Of a DNA stretch of 64,000 nucleotides, positions 43,857 through 53,288 are shown in pieces. Positions within the stretch are counted from its first letter, which is position 1. Each line of letters begins with the position of its first letter. The DNA comes from CALCNS01 sp964425745 (GTDB lineage: Bacteria; Bacillota; JAAYKD01): contig CAYRNW010000015.1 of NCBI GenBank assembly GCA_964425745.1, positions 1 through 64,000 on the forward strand. The letters run 5' to 3'. A model generated the notes under the pieces. It searched no databases. It was not told where the DNA came from and was given only the letters and a program-made list of their open reading frames with translations. A program made the translations under genes and the position numbers.

Positions 43857-45173
43857 CTAGGCCAACGTTCCCCATAATCCCTGTGGTATTGCTTTTTCGG
43901 CAATAACACGAACGAGAAGGCCACCTTTGCTTATGGGTTTTAAAAAGGGAACACGAACTCGAATATATTCTTGACTATACCCTTCTGCGACTCCTTCTGA
44001 AACACTATTCTCTTCCAGTAAGACTTCCAACTCTGCGCCGATAAACGAATTTGCATAGGAATGAGCCATCTCAATTCCCAAAGAGCGCAATGCTTGACTG
44101 CGCTTCTCTTGGACTTCTTTCACGACCGGGTTCGGTAATTTTGCCGCTACGGTTCCTTTTCGGGCAGAAAAACGGAAGACATGCATCCGGGAAAATTTTA
44201 TTTCACGGCAAAATTGGTAGGTTGCTTCGGCTTCTTCTTCGCTCTCACCGGGGAACCCCACAATCACATCGGTCGTGATTGCAATATTTGGCATATGCTT
44301 GCGCAACGATTGAATCAGATGCCGAAACATGGCTGTATCATATTTCCGATTCATTCTTTGTAACACGGTATCGCAGCCACTTTGCAAAGGAATATGCAAG
44401 TGACGGCAAAACTTTTCATGCTTAACCATGAAATCAATCCAAGCAGCATCGATATCGGTTGGTTCCACGGAGGAAATCCGTAGTCGTTCTAATCCTTCTA
44501 TGTTGACCAAAGCTTCAAAGAGCGTAGTGATATGCTGCGGTTGTTGAAAATCCTTTCCCCAAGCTGAAAGATGGATACCGGTAAGAACGAGTTCGCGGTA
44601 CCCCATTTGTACCAACCCTTCCGCTTCAGAAACGATATGCTCGAGCGAACGGCTTCGCTCCGGGCCACGCAAATAAGGAATGATGCAATAACTACAGTAG
44701 TTATTACATCCCTCTTGAATCTTAATCATGGGGCGACTATAGTCGGCCTGATCTAAGCCTTTCATTTCCTCAAACGTTTCTCCCCGTTCAAAGCCACGAA
44801 CAAAGTTTTGTACTTGATCCTCTGCACTGATCAGTTGATTGTGGGTAAGTTTTTCCAAAAACGCTTGACGCTCCGTAGTGCCAACAACAAAACGCACCCC
44901 CGGCATTTCAGAGATGGTCTCCGCATCTAATTGAGCATAACAACCCATAACAACAATTTGGGCATCCGGATTGGTTCGATATGCATGATGGATCTGTTGG
45001 CGTGATTTCGCTGCCGCTTGGGCGGTGACTGCACAGGTGTGAACAATATAGAGGTCCGCTTCTTGGCGCCAATCAACAATCGTATACCCTGCTTGCTCCA
45101 ACTGGGCCATTACCGATTCGCTTTCATACTGGTTGACTTTGCATCCCAAGGTAAAAATCGCTGCCGATTTCAT
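43857..45173 (-). CDS. mtaB: tRNA t6A37 methylthiotransferase MtaB
   Basis: A 438-aa radical SAM enzyme that converts t6A to ms2t6A at position 37 of ANN-decoding tRNAs. The N-terminal MTTase domain supplies cysteines in TLGCKVNQYES, HTCAVT and MGCYAQ. The radical SAM motif is CNNYCSYC. A TRAM domain closes the C-terminus. The YvcL/YqeV-type LGCKVNQ start distinguishes it from MiaB. It follows rsmE by three bases with a GGAGGTG site, and is the last gene before the operon terminator. Confidence 0.94.
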   Translation of the reverse strand: MKSAAIFTLGCKVNQYESESVMAQLEQAGYTIVDWRQEADLYIVHTCAVTAQAAAKSRQQIHHAYRTNPDAQIVVMGCYAQLDAETISEMPGVRFVVGTTERQAFLEKLTHNQLISAEDQVQNFVRGFERGETFEEMKGLDQADYSRPMIKIQEGCNNYCSYCIIPYLRGPERSRSLEHIVSEAEGLVQMGYRELVLTGIHLSAWGKDFQQPQHITTLFEALVNIEGLERLRISSVEPTDIDAAWIDFMVKHEKFCRHLHIPLQSGCDTVLQRMNRKYDTAMFRHLIQSLRKHMPNIAITTDVIVGFPGESEEEAEATYQFCREIKFSRMHVFRFSARKGTVAAKLPNPVVKEVQEKRSQALRSLGIEMAHSYANSFIGAELEVLLEENSVSEGVAEGYSQEYIRVRVPFLKPISKGGLLVRVIAEKAIPQGLWGTLA

Positions 45174-45176
45174 GAC

Positions 45177-45920
45177 TTACACCTCCATTTGTCCATAGTG
45201 ATACAGGACCATGGTCGCAAAAGCCATGGCAGCCGTCTCAGTGCGTAGAATTCTCGGACCCAATGAAACCGATCTCGCTCCCGCTTGCCTGAGCATGTTC
45301 ACTTCCTCTGCACTGAACCCGCCTTCCGGTCCTACCAATAAGGCCACTGTTTCCGGCTCTGGAACCTGTTGTAAAATCGTTGAAAGAGAACAACTCTTCT
45401 CCTCTTCCCATGCCAAAAGGAGCAAGTCATAATTCGACTTGCTCTTCAGCCACTGTTGTAGCGTCTGTGCCGGAGCAATGCTCGGGCAGATCCCTCGGTG
45501 GGATTGCTCAGCGGCTTCTAAGATAATTTTTTGCCATCGTGTTGACTTTTTGTCAATTTCCTCAGAGTTGAGGCGGACGATTGTGCGCTCGGTCAATAAG
45601 GGTTGAAAGTGGTGAATTCCCAATTCCGTACCTTTTTGCAAGATAAAATCCCAGCGCTCTCCCTTGGGTAATCCTTGTAGCAAGGTAAGTTTGAGTTTGG
45701 GTTCTGTATGTTCGGTAAGCGTCTGCAAAATTTCTCCAACCGCCTGCTTTGTTTCGACCTCGAGGAGGCGCACCACATAGGTTTGACCCCATCCGTTGGG
45801 ACAAAGCACATGATCATCTTTCTTTAAGCGCAAGACGCGTTTCATTTGATGACTAGTTTCTTCGGTAAAAAAAATCCGGTCTTCAACTCGCTGTTGCTCT
45901 TGAATAAAAAATCGGTTCAT
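45177..45920 (-). CDS. rsmE: 16S rRNA m3U1498 methyltransferase
   Basis: A 247-aa SPOUT-family methyltransferase for U1498 of 16S rRNA. It has an N-terminal PUA-like domain (ETSHQMKRVLRLKKDD) and a trefoil-knot SAM-binding domain with LLTERTIVRLN, LLVGPEGGFSAEEV and SLGPRILRTETAA. The ATG overlaps the prmA stop by four bases. The prmA-rsmE pairing behind dnaJ is common in Firmicutes. Confidence 0.95.
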   Translation of the reverse strand: MNRFFIQEQQRVEDRIFFTEETSHQMKRVLRLKKDDHVLCPNGWGQTYVVRLLEVETKQAVGEILQTLTEHTEPKLKLTLLQGLPKGERWDFILQKGTELGIHHFQPLLTERTIVRLNSEEIDKKSTRWQKIILEAAEQSHRGICPSIAPAQTLQQWLKSKSNYDLLLLAWEEEKSCSLSTILQQVPEPETVALLVGPEGGFSAEEVNMLRQAGARSVSLGPRILRTETAAMAFATMVLYHYGQMEV

Positions 45921-46858
45921 TCACTTTTCTGGGCGAGAACAGCCACCCAATCTCCTTCCAGTCTGACTTCTAACAAACGAAGTCCCAAAGCAAGAGTCGC
46001 TTCTACGATTTCCTCTTCCCGGGTTGTAATAATACCGCTGGTAATAAGAATTCCCTCTGGAAGTAATAAAGGGGTAATGTCGGGAAGCAATCGTAAAATT
46101 GCATCGGCTACGATATTCGCTGTAACAACGTTAACCGGCTGATGAATTTGGTCCACCAAATTGCCATGGATAATGCGCACTCGATCCTGCATCTGATTGA
46201 GGCGGAGATTATCACGCGTGCTGTGTACAGCGAGTTCATCAATATCGACAGCGGTCATTGGCTCTGCACCTAATAAGCCGGCAGCAATGGTTAGGATTCC
46301 TGACCCACATCCGACATCGAGAAACGAATCACCCGGCTTTAAATAATCTTCCAGGGAACGCAAACAAAGCTGTGTTGTGGGATGAGTCCCTGTTCCAAAA
46401 GCCAGTCCGGGATCTAAGGCAATTTCCAATTCGCCGGGGGCTGCTTCGCTCTCTTCCCAAATGGGTCGTATGCGCAAACGTTTGCCAACGCGAATCGGTT
46501 TGTAATACGCCTTCCAAGCAGTCGCCCAATCTTTATCCTCAACCGCTTCACTGTGAACAGCACAGGAACCGGCTTCCAAGCCATATTCTGCTAACTTTGC
46601 AACTTCATTCTTGATTTGTTGGATTGCCTCTGCCAACCATACATTTTGCTGGAGCCAGGCCTTGATGACGATTTCACCTTCACGGTCAACATCCTCGGGT
46701 ATTTCAACATAATCCCAATCCCCCGGTTGCTCTCTACGTTGAAACAAGATCGCAGGATCTTCAATCGCAACGCCGGCAGCTCCGGCTTCCATTAGAATTG
46801 CGCAAACCGCTTCAACGGCTTCTCGTTGAACGGAAACACTGACTTCGATCCATTCCAT
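45917..46858 (-). CDS. prmA: Ribosomal protein L11 methyltransferase
   Basis: A 313-aa SAM-dependent enzyme trimethylating ribosomal protein L11. The N-terminal substrate-recognition domain is followed by the class I methyltransferase core: FGTGTHPTTQLCL, FLDVGCGSGILTIAA (motif I) and VTANIVADAI (motif IV). It lies 39 bases after dnaJ. Confidence 0.95.
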   Translation of the reverse strand: MEWIEVSVSVQREAVEAVCAILMEAGAAGVAIEDPAILFQRREQPGDWDYVEIPEDVDREGEIVIKAWLQQNVWLAEAIQQIKNEVAKLAEYGLEAGSCAVHSEAVEDKDWATAWKAYYKPIRVGKRLRIRPIWEESEAAPGELEIALDPGLAFGTGTHPTTQLCLRSLEDYLKPGDSFLDVGCGSGILTIAAGLLGAEPMTAVDIDELAVHSTRDNLRLNQMQDRVRIIHGNLVDQIHQPVNVVTANIVADAILRLLPDITPLLLPEGILITSGIITTREEEIVEATLALGLRLLEVRLEGDWVAVLAQKSE

Positions 46859-46897
46859 AGTATTTTCCTTTCACCCAAAGCAAGGTACGGTTTTTGC

Positions 46898-48046
46898 TTA
46901 TTTGAGAATGTCTTTCATTTTATCGAAGAAGCCTTTTCCGCCTTTGCCAGCTTCGTCATCACCCATGGCAACTGCAAATTGAACCAGCGCTTCTCGTTGT
47001 TTCTCGGTCAGTTTTTTCGGAATCTCCACTTTCACCTGTACTTGCATGTCGCCTTTTCCATATCCGGTTAGGGAAGGAAATCCTTTGCCTTTCATACGAA
47101 AGATGACGCCCGATTCAGTACCTTCAGGGATTTTTAACGTAGCCGTACCTTCCATGGTAGGCACTTTGATTTCACCACCGAGAACAGCTTGGGTATAACT
47201 GATTGTGGATTCCATAAACAAATCATCCGCTTTACGTGTAAAGTGTTTATGCGGCTGTACGCTGATTACAACATAGAGATCGCCATTGGGGCCGTTCCGT
47301 TCTCCCGGTTCTCCTTCGCCGTTGAGACGCAAGCGACGTCCATGTTCAATACCAGCCGGAACTTTTACTTTAACCGGTCGACGACGGCGAACCTTACCGC
47401 TGCCTTTGCATGTGGTGCAGGGTTCGGTAATAATTTGTCCGCTCCCTCCACAATGGCTACAGGTACGAACACTCATCATATTGCCCAGCATCGTTCTTTG
47501 TACTGTTTGAACTTGTCCACTGCCTTTACAAACCGGACAGGTCTCCACTTTTGTGCCGGGTTTGGCTCCGTCACCGCCGCAGGTGGGGCAATTTTCTTCC
47601 CGATTGACCTGGATTTCTTTTTCCACACCGAAGAAACTTTCTTCAAATGTAATTGTCAAATTAACTCGTAAGTCATTGCCTTTGACGGGACCATTGCGTT
47701 GTTGGCCACCCATACCGCCCATGCCACCGGAAAAGAAGGTTTCAAAAATATCGCTGATATCTCCAAATCCTCCGGCTCCATAGCCGCCTGTTCCATAGCC
47801 GCCACCCATCCCTTGATCCTGATTAAAGGCATCATGACCGTATTGATCGTACATAGCACGCTTGTGACTGTCAGAAAGCACATCATACGCTTCTTTGACT
47901 TCCTTGAATTTCTCCGCGGCTGTAGGGTCATCGGGATTCGCATCCGGATGGTACTCCCGGGCCAGTTTGCGATATGCTTTTTTGATTGCTGCTTCATCGG
48001 CATTTTTTTCAATACCCAGCAGCTGGTAAAAGTCTTTTTTTGCCAT
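46898..48046 (-). CDS. dnaJ: Chaperone DnaJ
   Basis: A 382-aa type I Hsp40 co-chaperone. The J domain carries the HPD motif (EYHPDAN at about 31-37). A Gly-rich linker (GGGYGTGGYGAGG) follows, then a zinc-binding region with four CxxCxGxG repeats (CPTCGGDG, CPVCKGSG, CSHCGGSG, CTTCKGSG) and the substrate-binding C-terminal domains. It stimulates DnaK ATPase and delivers clients. A 71-base gap with a long hairpin separates it from dnaK. Confidence 0.97.
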   Translation of the reverse strand: MAKKDFYQLLGIEKNADEAAIKKAYRKLAREYHPDANPDDPTAAEKFKEVKEAYDVLSDSHKRAMYDQYGHDAFNQDQGMGGGYGTGGYGAGGFGDISDIFETFFSGGMGGMGGQQRNGPVKGNDLRVNLTITFEESFFGVEKEIQVNREENCPTCGGDGAKPGTKVETCPVCKGSGQVQTVQRTMLGNMMSVRTCSHCGGSGQIITEPCTTCKGSGKVRRRRPVKVKVPAGIEHGRRLRLNGEGEPGERNGPNGDLYVVISVQPHKHFTRKADDLFMESTISYTQAVLGGEIKVPTMEGTATLKIPEGTESGVIFRMKGKGFPSLTGYGKGDMQVQVKVEIPKKLTEKQREALVQFAVAMGDDEAGKGGKGFFDKMKDILK

Positions 48047-48066
48047 TACTACACACCCCTCAAGGC

Positions 48067-48103
48067 AGCCTAAAGAGGAAAGTTCATCACTTTCCTCTAA
48101 GGC
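48067..48103 (-). other. dnaK-dnaJ intercistronic hairpin
   Basis: AGAGGAAAGT (48074-48083) and ACTTTCCTCT (48089-48098) form a perfect 10-bp stem with a five-base loop, extended by GCCT/AGGC outside. No T run follows, so partial termination, mRNA processing or stability control is more likely than full termination. Confidence 0.6.
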
Positions 48104-48117
48104 AGACCTGAATCATT

Positions 48118-49950
48118 TTATTCGAATTTCGGATCTTCCGGGTCAATTTCAAAATCGGCATCCACGACCGTTTCATTTTCCGGGGTTTCCGGGTTCGCTG
48201 CATTCGGTGCAGCCTCTGCTTGCTGTTGTTCGTAAACTTTGGAGGATAATTTGTAGAGATGCTGGGTTAATTCTTCAGACGAAGTTTTAATCGCCTCAGT
48301 ATCGGTTCCCTTGAGAGCTTCCTTAACCTTTTCAATGGAAGCTTCTACTTCTGCTTTTTCCTCAGCGCTGATTTTGTCGCCTAAATCTTTGAGGGTCTTT
48401 TCGGTTTGATACACTTGGTTATCAGCTTGGTTACGCATTTCGATTTCTTCGCGTTTGGCTTTATCTTCAGCTGCATTCATTTCGGCTTCTTTGACCATGC
48501 GCTCGATTTGTTCTTTATTCAAATTCGTAGAAGCAGTAATGGTAATGTGTTGTTCTTTGCCGGTTCCTTGATCTTTTGCTTTGACATTGACGATTCCGTT
48601 TGCATCGATATCGAAGGTAACTTCAATTTTGGGAACACCACGGGGGGCCGTCATAATACCGTCGAGCATGAAACGACCTAAGGTGGTATTGTGGGCTGCC
48701 ATTTCGCGTTCGCCTTGCAAAATATGAATTTCCACAGAGGTTTGTCCATCGGCAGCGGTAGAGAAAATCTGACTCTTCGAAGTAGGAATGGTTGTGTTAC
48801 GCTCAATCAAGCGTGTAAAAATCCCACCCAAGGTTTCTAATCCTAGGGACAACGGAGTTACGTCTAACAACACCATTCCCTTGACGTCTCCGGCTAAAAC
48901 ACCAGCTTGAATGGCGGCCCCTTCGGCAACGGCTTCATCGGGATTAACACCCTTGAAAGGTTCTTTGCCTAAGGATTTTTTGATTGCTTCTTGCACAGCA
49001 GGAATTCGAGTTGAACCTCCGACCAATAATACTTTATGAATGTCAGCGGGTTTCATGCCGGCATCTTTTAAAGCTTGACGTACTGGACCCATAGTTTGCT
49101 CCACCAAATCCGCCGTCATGGCATCGAACTTAGCACGGCTCAAGGTCAAATCCAAATGCTTGGGACCGGAGGCATCGGCAGTAATAAAGGGCAAGTTAAT
49201 ATTGGCACTGAGCATGCCGGAAAGTTCGATTTTCGCCTTTTCAGCTGCTTCTTTTAAACGTTGCAGGGCACTACGATCTTTTGATAAATCAATACCACTG
49301 TCTTTCTTAAACTCGGAAACCAACCAGTCAACGATTCTTTGGTCGAAATCGTCGCCTCCCAAACGAGTATTCCCGTTGGTGGATTTGACTTCAACTAAAC
49401 CTTCACTAATCTCTAATATGGAAACGTCAAAGGTTCCGCCACCTAAGTCATAAACCATGATGATCTGATCGTCCTCTTTGTCCATGCCGTAGGCCAATGC
49501 GGCAGCAGTCGGTTCGTTGATAATTCGCAAGACTTCTAAACCGGCAATGGCACCGGCATCTTTGGTTGCTTGACGCTGAGAGTCATTAAAGTAGGCTGGA
49601 ACGGTGATGACCGCTTTGTCAACCTTCTCACCCAAATACGCTTCTGCGTCTTCTTTCAATTTGCGCAGAATCATGGCAGAGATTTCTTGAGGGGTATAGG
49701 TCTTGTTTTCGATTTTTACTTTGTGATTGGTTCCCATTTCACGTTTAATAGAAGTGATTGTATTGTCGGGGTTACTAACTGCTTGGCGCTTGGCAATTTG
49801 TCCGACCATACGCTCTTCTCCACGGAAGGCAACAACAGAGGGGGTTAAGCGGCTTCCTTCGGCATTCAGGATAACGGTGGCTTGACCACCTTCCATAACG
49901 GCAACCACGGAATTGGTGGTTCCTAAGTCGATTCCAATAATTTTGCTCAT
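48118..49950 (-). CDS. dnaK: Chaperone DnaK (Hsp70)
   Basis: A 610-aa Hsp70. The ATPase domain shows IGIDLGTTNSVVAVMEGG, NEPTAAALAYG, VYDLGGGTFDVSI and VLLVGGSTRIPAVQ. The interdomain linker is GMVLLDVTPLSLG, and a substrate-binding domain and acidic tail (PEDPKFE) follow. The ATG at 49950 follows AGGAGTG at a normal distance; an upstream GTG overlaps that site. It is 42 bases after grpE. Confidence 0.98.
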   Translation of the reverse strand: MSKIIGIDLGTTNSVVAVMEGGQATVILNAEGSRLTPSVVAFRGEERMVGQIAKRQAVSNPDNTITSIKREMGTNHKVKIENKTYTPQEISAMILRKLKEDAEAYLGEKVDKAVITVPAYFNDSQRQATKDAGAIAGLEVLRIINEPTAAALAYGMDKEDDQIIMVYDLGGGTFDVSILEISEGLVEVKSTNGNTRLGGDDFDQRIVDWLVSEFKKDSGIDLSKDRSALQRLKEAAEKAKIELSGMLSANINLPFITADASGPKHLDLTLSRAKFDAMTADLVEQTMGPVRQALKDAGMKPADIHKVLLVGGSTRIPAVQEAIKKSLGKEPFKGVNPDEAVAEGAAIQAGVLAGDVKGMVLLDVTPLSLGLETLGGIFTRLIERNTTIPTSKSQIFSTAADGQTSVEIHILQGEREMAAHNTTLGRFMLDGIMTAPRGVPKIEVTFDIDANGIVNVKAKDQGTGKEQHITITASTNLNKEQIERMVKEAEMNAAEDKAKREEIEMRNQADNQVYQTEKTLKDLGDKISAEEKAEVEASIEKVKEALKGTDTEAIKTSSEELTQHLYKLSSKVYEQQQAEAAPNAANPETPENETVVDADFEIDPEDPKFE

Positions 49951-49992
49951 TTCATACACTCCTAATTCATTATTTCTTTTTCATTTGTTTGA

Positions 49993-50622
49993 TTATTTAT
50001 GGGCAACCTGTACCATAGCGGCACGGATCACTTTATCTTTCATTTTGTAGCCTTTGCGAAGTACTTGGGCTACAGTATTATCTTCAATTTCATCGGTAGC
50101 CGGACATGTCATAACAGCTTCATGGATATTGGGATCAAAAGGTTGTCCCAACGCCGGAATTTCTTCGAGTCCTTCTTTTTCAAGTACGGTTCGTAACTGA
50201 CGATACACCATTTCCAGCCCGGTCCAATAACTTTCGTGTAACTCCGACTGTCCTTGAGCAGCTTGCATCGCTCGGTCAAAATCATCTAAAATCGGAAGCA
50301 ACGCTGTAATGATTTTTTGCGAAGCATAATGACTGAGCTCTTCTTTTTCGCGCTGAGTACGCTTACGGAAATTATCGAAATCCGCTTGCAGTCGCATTGC
50401 TCGGGCTTCCGCCTCTTTAACGCGCTCCATGCTCTCGGTGATCTTCTGAAACATCTCCGCAGTTACTTCAACCGTTTTTGGTTCAACAATGGTTTCTGCT
50501 TCCAACACTTCCTCGGTCTCAGCGACTCCTCCGGAAGGAATATTCTCTTGATTTACTTTCTCGTCTTTCCCTTGAAACATTTTTTGCCATTCCTTTCTGA
50601 CTTTGGACGTAAAGGGCTTCAT
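49993..50622 (-). CDS. grpE: Nucleotide exchange factor GrpE
   Basis: A 209-aa co-chaperone that releases ADP from DnaK. A variable acidic N-terminus is followed by a long coiled coil (about 55-105, with LQADFDNFRKRTQREKEE) and the C-terminal beta domain (ALGQPFDPNIHEAV, VLRKGYKMKDKVIRAAMVQV). The ATG overlaps the chaperonin gene's stop by one base (TGATG), implying translational coupling to the chaperonin. Confidence 0.96.
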   Translation of the reverse strand: MKPFTSKVRKEWQKMFQGKDEKVNQENIPSGGVAETEEVLEAETIVEPKTVEVTAEMFQKITESMERVKEAEARAMRLQADFDNFRKRTQREKEELSHYASQKIITALLPILDDFDRAMQAAQGQSELHESYWTGLEMVYRQLRTVLEKEGLEEIPALGQPFDPNIHEAVMTCPATDEIEDNTVAQVLRKGYKMKDKVIRAAMVQVAHK

Positions 50623-52175
50623 CACGCAAGACCCTGTCCTAACTGCGGTTCTTGATCCCGCTTCTTGATGATCGTGTCAATGCGTAAGATGGCTTCAGCC
50701 ACCTCGCCCGCTGCCTTTAAGGCATGTAATTTTACTAAAGTTGGATCTATAATACCCTGTTCAAAAAGATCGGTCACTAGCCCGGTATCACAATCGATGG
50801 TCAAACAATCGTTGTTTTCATTGGCTTGTGCTGCTAAAGTTTCTTCAACTTTTTCCAGCGGGTTAAAGCCAGCGTTTTCAATGATTTGTGCTAAGGGCTG
50901 CTTTAAAGCTTCCACGACGCAATCTAATCCATAAGCAGACATGCCTTTCAGCTGATCACGCAACTTCATAATGTCACGCGCTGCAGCGATCTCAATAGCA
51001 CCCCCGCCGGGGACGATTCCACCTCTGACCGCTGCTTGAACAGAGGATGCCGCATCTTTGGCGATGCGTTCGCGTTCTCCAACAACTTCAGCGGTTGAAG
51101 CACCAACTAAAATCGTCGCTATGGCTTTGCCGATGCCACCGAGCACCCGCACATGACCCAATCTCTCATCATGCTGAACCTTGGTTGCACGCCCGACCAC
51201 GGTCTCTAATTCGCTCACGCTACGTCGTAAAGCAGAGCGTTTAATCCGTTTCGCACCAGTGTGTTCTGCAACTTGCCTTACGGTTTTAGCAGGAACTCGG
51301 GTCAAAACCATAATGCCGGCATCGGTAAAGGCCTCTTCTGCCAGGGCATGAATCCCTTTATCAGTCAAGATTAGATTTACATCTAATTGAATGATCTTTT
51401 CAACGGCTTCACGGAATTCGTTTTGCAACGCCATATAACGAGCGAAGCCACTTTCCGTTGCCAAGGCCTCTTCATCGATCTCTTCCGGTTCTAATGCATC
51501 ATCAAAAAGCAGAACCTTAACATTGTCGATTTGACGAGGCATATCTTTATTTAGGGGCTCTTTTTCAATGATAACACCGAAAAGAACTTCGTTCTGCGCA
51601 CCCTCTTTTGCTAGAATCATATGTGCCAATTTGAAGGCTGGATCTGACAGCTTTTCTCTACCCATTAAAATGGCAGCTTCCACCGCTAAATCGGCAATAT
51701 CGTCGTGCTCGCGCCCGGCTACTAAAGCAACTTGCTTTAACAAGGTCCGATCCATGGTCGTCAACGGACGGCTATGTCGCATCATGGAGGTTATCGCATG
51801 ACTGACGCCAAACCGGACTCCTTCAATGACCCTTGCAATGGGAACTCCGCGTTGCACTTGCTCGGCTCCTTCATTGATCAATGCGCTGGCCATAATTGTT
51901 GCCGTTGTCGTGCCATCGCCAATTTCTTCTTGCTGAGCTTTGGCAACGTTAATCAAAAGTCGTGCCGCGGGATGACTGACATCCATTTTTTCTAGAATGG
52001 TGACTCCGGCATTGGTGATTAATACGTCTCCGTAGCGATCAACCAACATCGTGTCGAGCCCTTTGGGACCAATCGTTCCTTCAACCGCGGAAGCAATGGC
52101 TCGAATCGCGGCTGCATTATTGGTTAAAGCAGACGCACGCTCTTCGCCGTCTCGAGCAGGTGTATTGTTGGCCAT
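50622..52175 (-). CDS. Group III (thermosome-like) chaperonin
   Basis: A 517-aa chaperonin resembling archaeal thermosomes and CCT, not GroEL. The start region has GTIGPKGLDTMLVDRYGD, the phosphate loop GDGTTTATIMAS (86-97), and the C-terminal GGIVPGGGAIEIAAAR, AGFNPLE and LRIDTIIKKR motifs. GroEL's GGM tail is absent. Bacterial group III chaperonins, described from Carboxydothermus hydrogenoformans and some other Firmicutes, sit in the dnaK operon and use a built-in lid instead of GroES. Here it lies 14 bases after hrcA and overlaps grpE by one base, with AAAGGAG before the ATG. It is therefore expected to be under HrcA/CIRCE control. Confidence 0.92.
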   Translation of the reverse strand: MANNTPARDGEERASALTNNAAAIRAIASAVEGTIGPKGLDTMLVDRYGDVLITNAGVTILEKMDVSHPAARLLINVAKAQQEEIGDGTTTATIMASALINEGAEQVQRGVPIARVIEGVRFGVSHAITSMMRHSRPLTTMDRTLLKQVALVAGREHDDIADLAVEAAILMGREKLSDPAFKLAHMILAKEGAQNEVLFGVIIEKEPLNKDMPRQIDNVKVLLFDDALEPEEIDEEALATESGFARYMALQNEFREAVEKIIQLDVNLILTDKGIHALAEEAFTDAGIMVLTRVPAKTVRQVAEHTGAKRIKRSALRRSVSELETVVGRATKVQHDERLGHVRVLGGIGKAIATILVGASTAEVVGERERIAKDAASSVQAAVRGGIVPGGGAIEIAAARDIMKLRDQLKGMSAYGLDCVVEALKQPLAQIIENAGFNPLEKVEETLAAQANENNDCLTIDCDTGLVTDLFEQGIIDPTLVKLHALKAAGEVAEAILRIDTIIKKRDQEPQLGQGLA

Positions 52176-52189
52176 AGGTTCATTCTCCT

Positions 52190-53218
52190 TTAGCTTTTTG
52201 TGAAAATATCGGTCAAGAGGTTACTAACCTCTCGAACTGCAGTTACAGCCCTTGCATAATCCATGCGTGTAGGACCTAAAACACCAATCCAACCCACAGG
52301 GCTACCATTCCATTTATAAATTGCGGTCACTAAACTGCAATTTTCAACTTCTTGAAGTTGGTTTTCAGAACCAATGGTCACTTGTACTTTGTCATGATGA
52401 TCACGCTCTCCTACAAGCGCTCGCATGGTTTCGCGGTGATCCAACAATTGCAAGATACTGCGCACCTGATTCACATCTTGGAACTCCGGTTGACCCAACA
52501 TTCGAGCGGTACCGCCTAAGTATAAGTCACTATTCTGTTCCCCCAGGAGAACCTGTTGGATCAAATCGATGACTTGATCGAACTGTTCGATCAGTTGTCC
52601 CACTTCGTTGCGAACGGTATTTAAGCCTGACTGCAACATTTGACTCCACGTTACGTTATGAAACTTGCGATTAACAAAGTTGGAGATTCGATCTAAATCG
52701 TCTTGCCCCATGGACAGAGGCACCGAAATCATGCGGTTTGCCACTAAGCCATTTTCGGCAACGACCACCGCTAAGGCTTTCCCTTCCGAGATTTCGATCA
52801 TTTGCAATTTCTTCAACCTACTGGTTTGTGGTTGCGGGCCGGAAGCCATGGCCATATAATCGGTCAACGAAGCCAATAAATGAGCGGCTTGTTGAATCAC
52901 ACTTTCTAAAACCTGTGCTTGTTGCTGATAAATCTGACGAACTGCCAACCGTTCTTGCGCAGACAGAAACGTCTCGTCCAACAAGTGATCTACATAAAAA
53001 CGATATCCTGTTTCTGAAGGAATCCGTCCGGCTGACGTATGGGGTTGCTGTAAATAACCCATTTCTTCTAAGTCTGCCATTTCGTTGCGTATGGTTGCCG
53101 CGCTGACATCACTTAAGTATCTTCGGGAAATCGTCCGAGAACCCACAGGTTCTGCTGTGAGAATGTAATCCCGCACAATCGCTTGTAAAATCCTTTGTTT
53201 TCGTGCATCTAATTCCAT
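52190..53218 (-). CDS. hrcA: Heat-inducible transcription repressor HrcA
   Basis: A 342-aa repressor that binds CIRCE. The N-terminal winged helix (RKQRILQAIVRDYILTAEPVGSRTISRRY, then SAATIRNEMADLEEMGYLQQPHTSAGRIPSETGYRFYVD) is highly conserved. The C-terminal GAF-like domain has SMGQDDLDRISNFVN and IGVLGPTRMDYARA. The ATG at 53218 follows AGGGGA. It is the first gene of the operon, 36 bases downstream of a perfect CIRCE, so it is autoregulated. Confidence 0.97.
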   Translation of the reverse strand: MELDARKQRILQAIVRDYILTAEPVGSRTISRRYLSDVSAATIRNEMADLEEMGYLQQPHTSAGRIPSETGYRFYVDHLLDETFLSAQERLAVRQIYQQQAQVLESVIQQAAHLLASLTDYMAMASGPQPQTSRLKKLQMIEISEGKALAVVVAENGLVANRMISVPLSMGQDDLDRISNFVNRKFHNVTWSQMLQSGLNTVRNEVGQLIEQFDQVIDLIQQVLLGEQNSDLYLGGTARMLGQPEFQDVNQVRSILQLLDHRETMRALVGERDHHDKVQVTIGSENQLQEVENCSLVTAIYKWNGSPVGWIGVLGPTRMDYARAVTAVREVSNLLTDIFTKS

Positions 53219-53254
53219 ACAACGTCCCCTGCCTTTCCATAATGGTCGATTCAT

Positions 53255-53281
53255 TTAGCACTCGAAGACGTTGAGTGCTAA
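53255..53281 (-). promoter_or_regulatory. CIRCE operator
   Basis: TTAGCACTC-N9-GAGTGCTAA, a perfect match to the CIRCE consensus bound by HrcA, placed at the predicted transcription start of the hrcA operon. Confidence 0.97.
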
Positions 53282-53288
53282 CAATGAA

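Noticed and set aside
47189..47671. 160-codon plus-strand frame opposite dnaJ
   Set aside because: Antisense shadow of the zinc-finger region of dnaJ with no ribosome-binding site.
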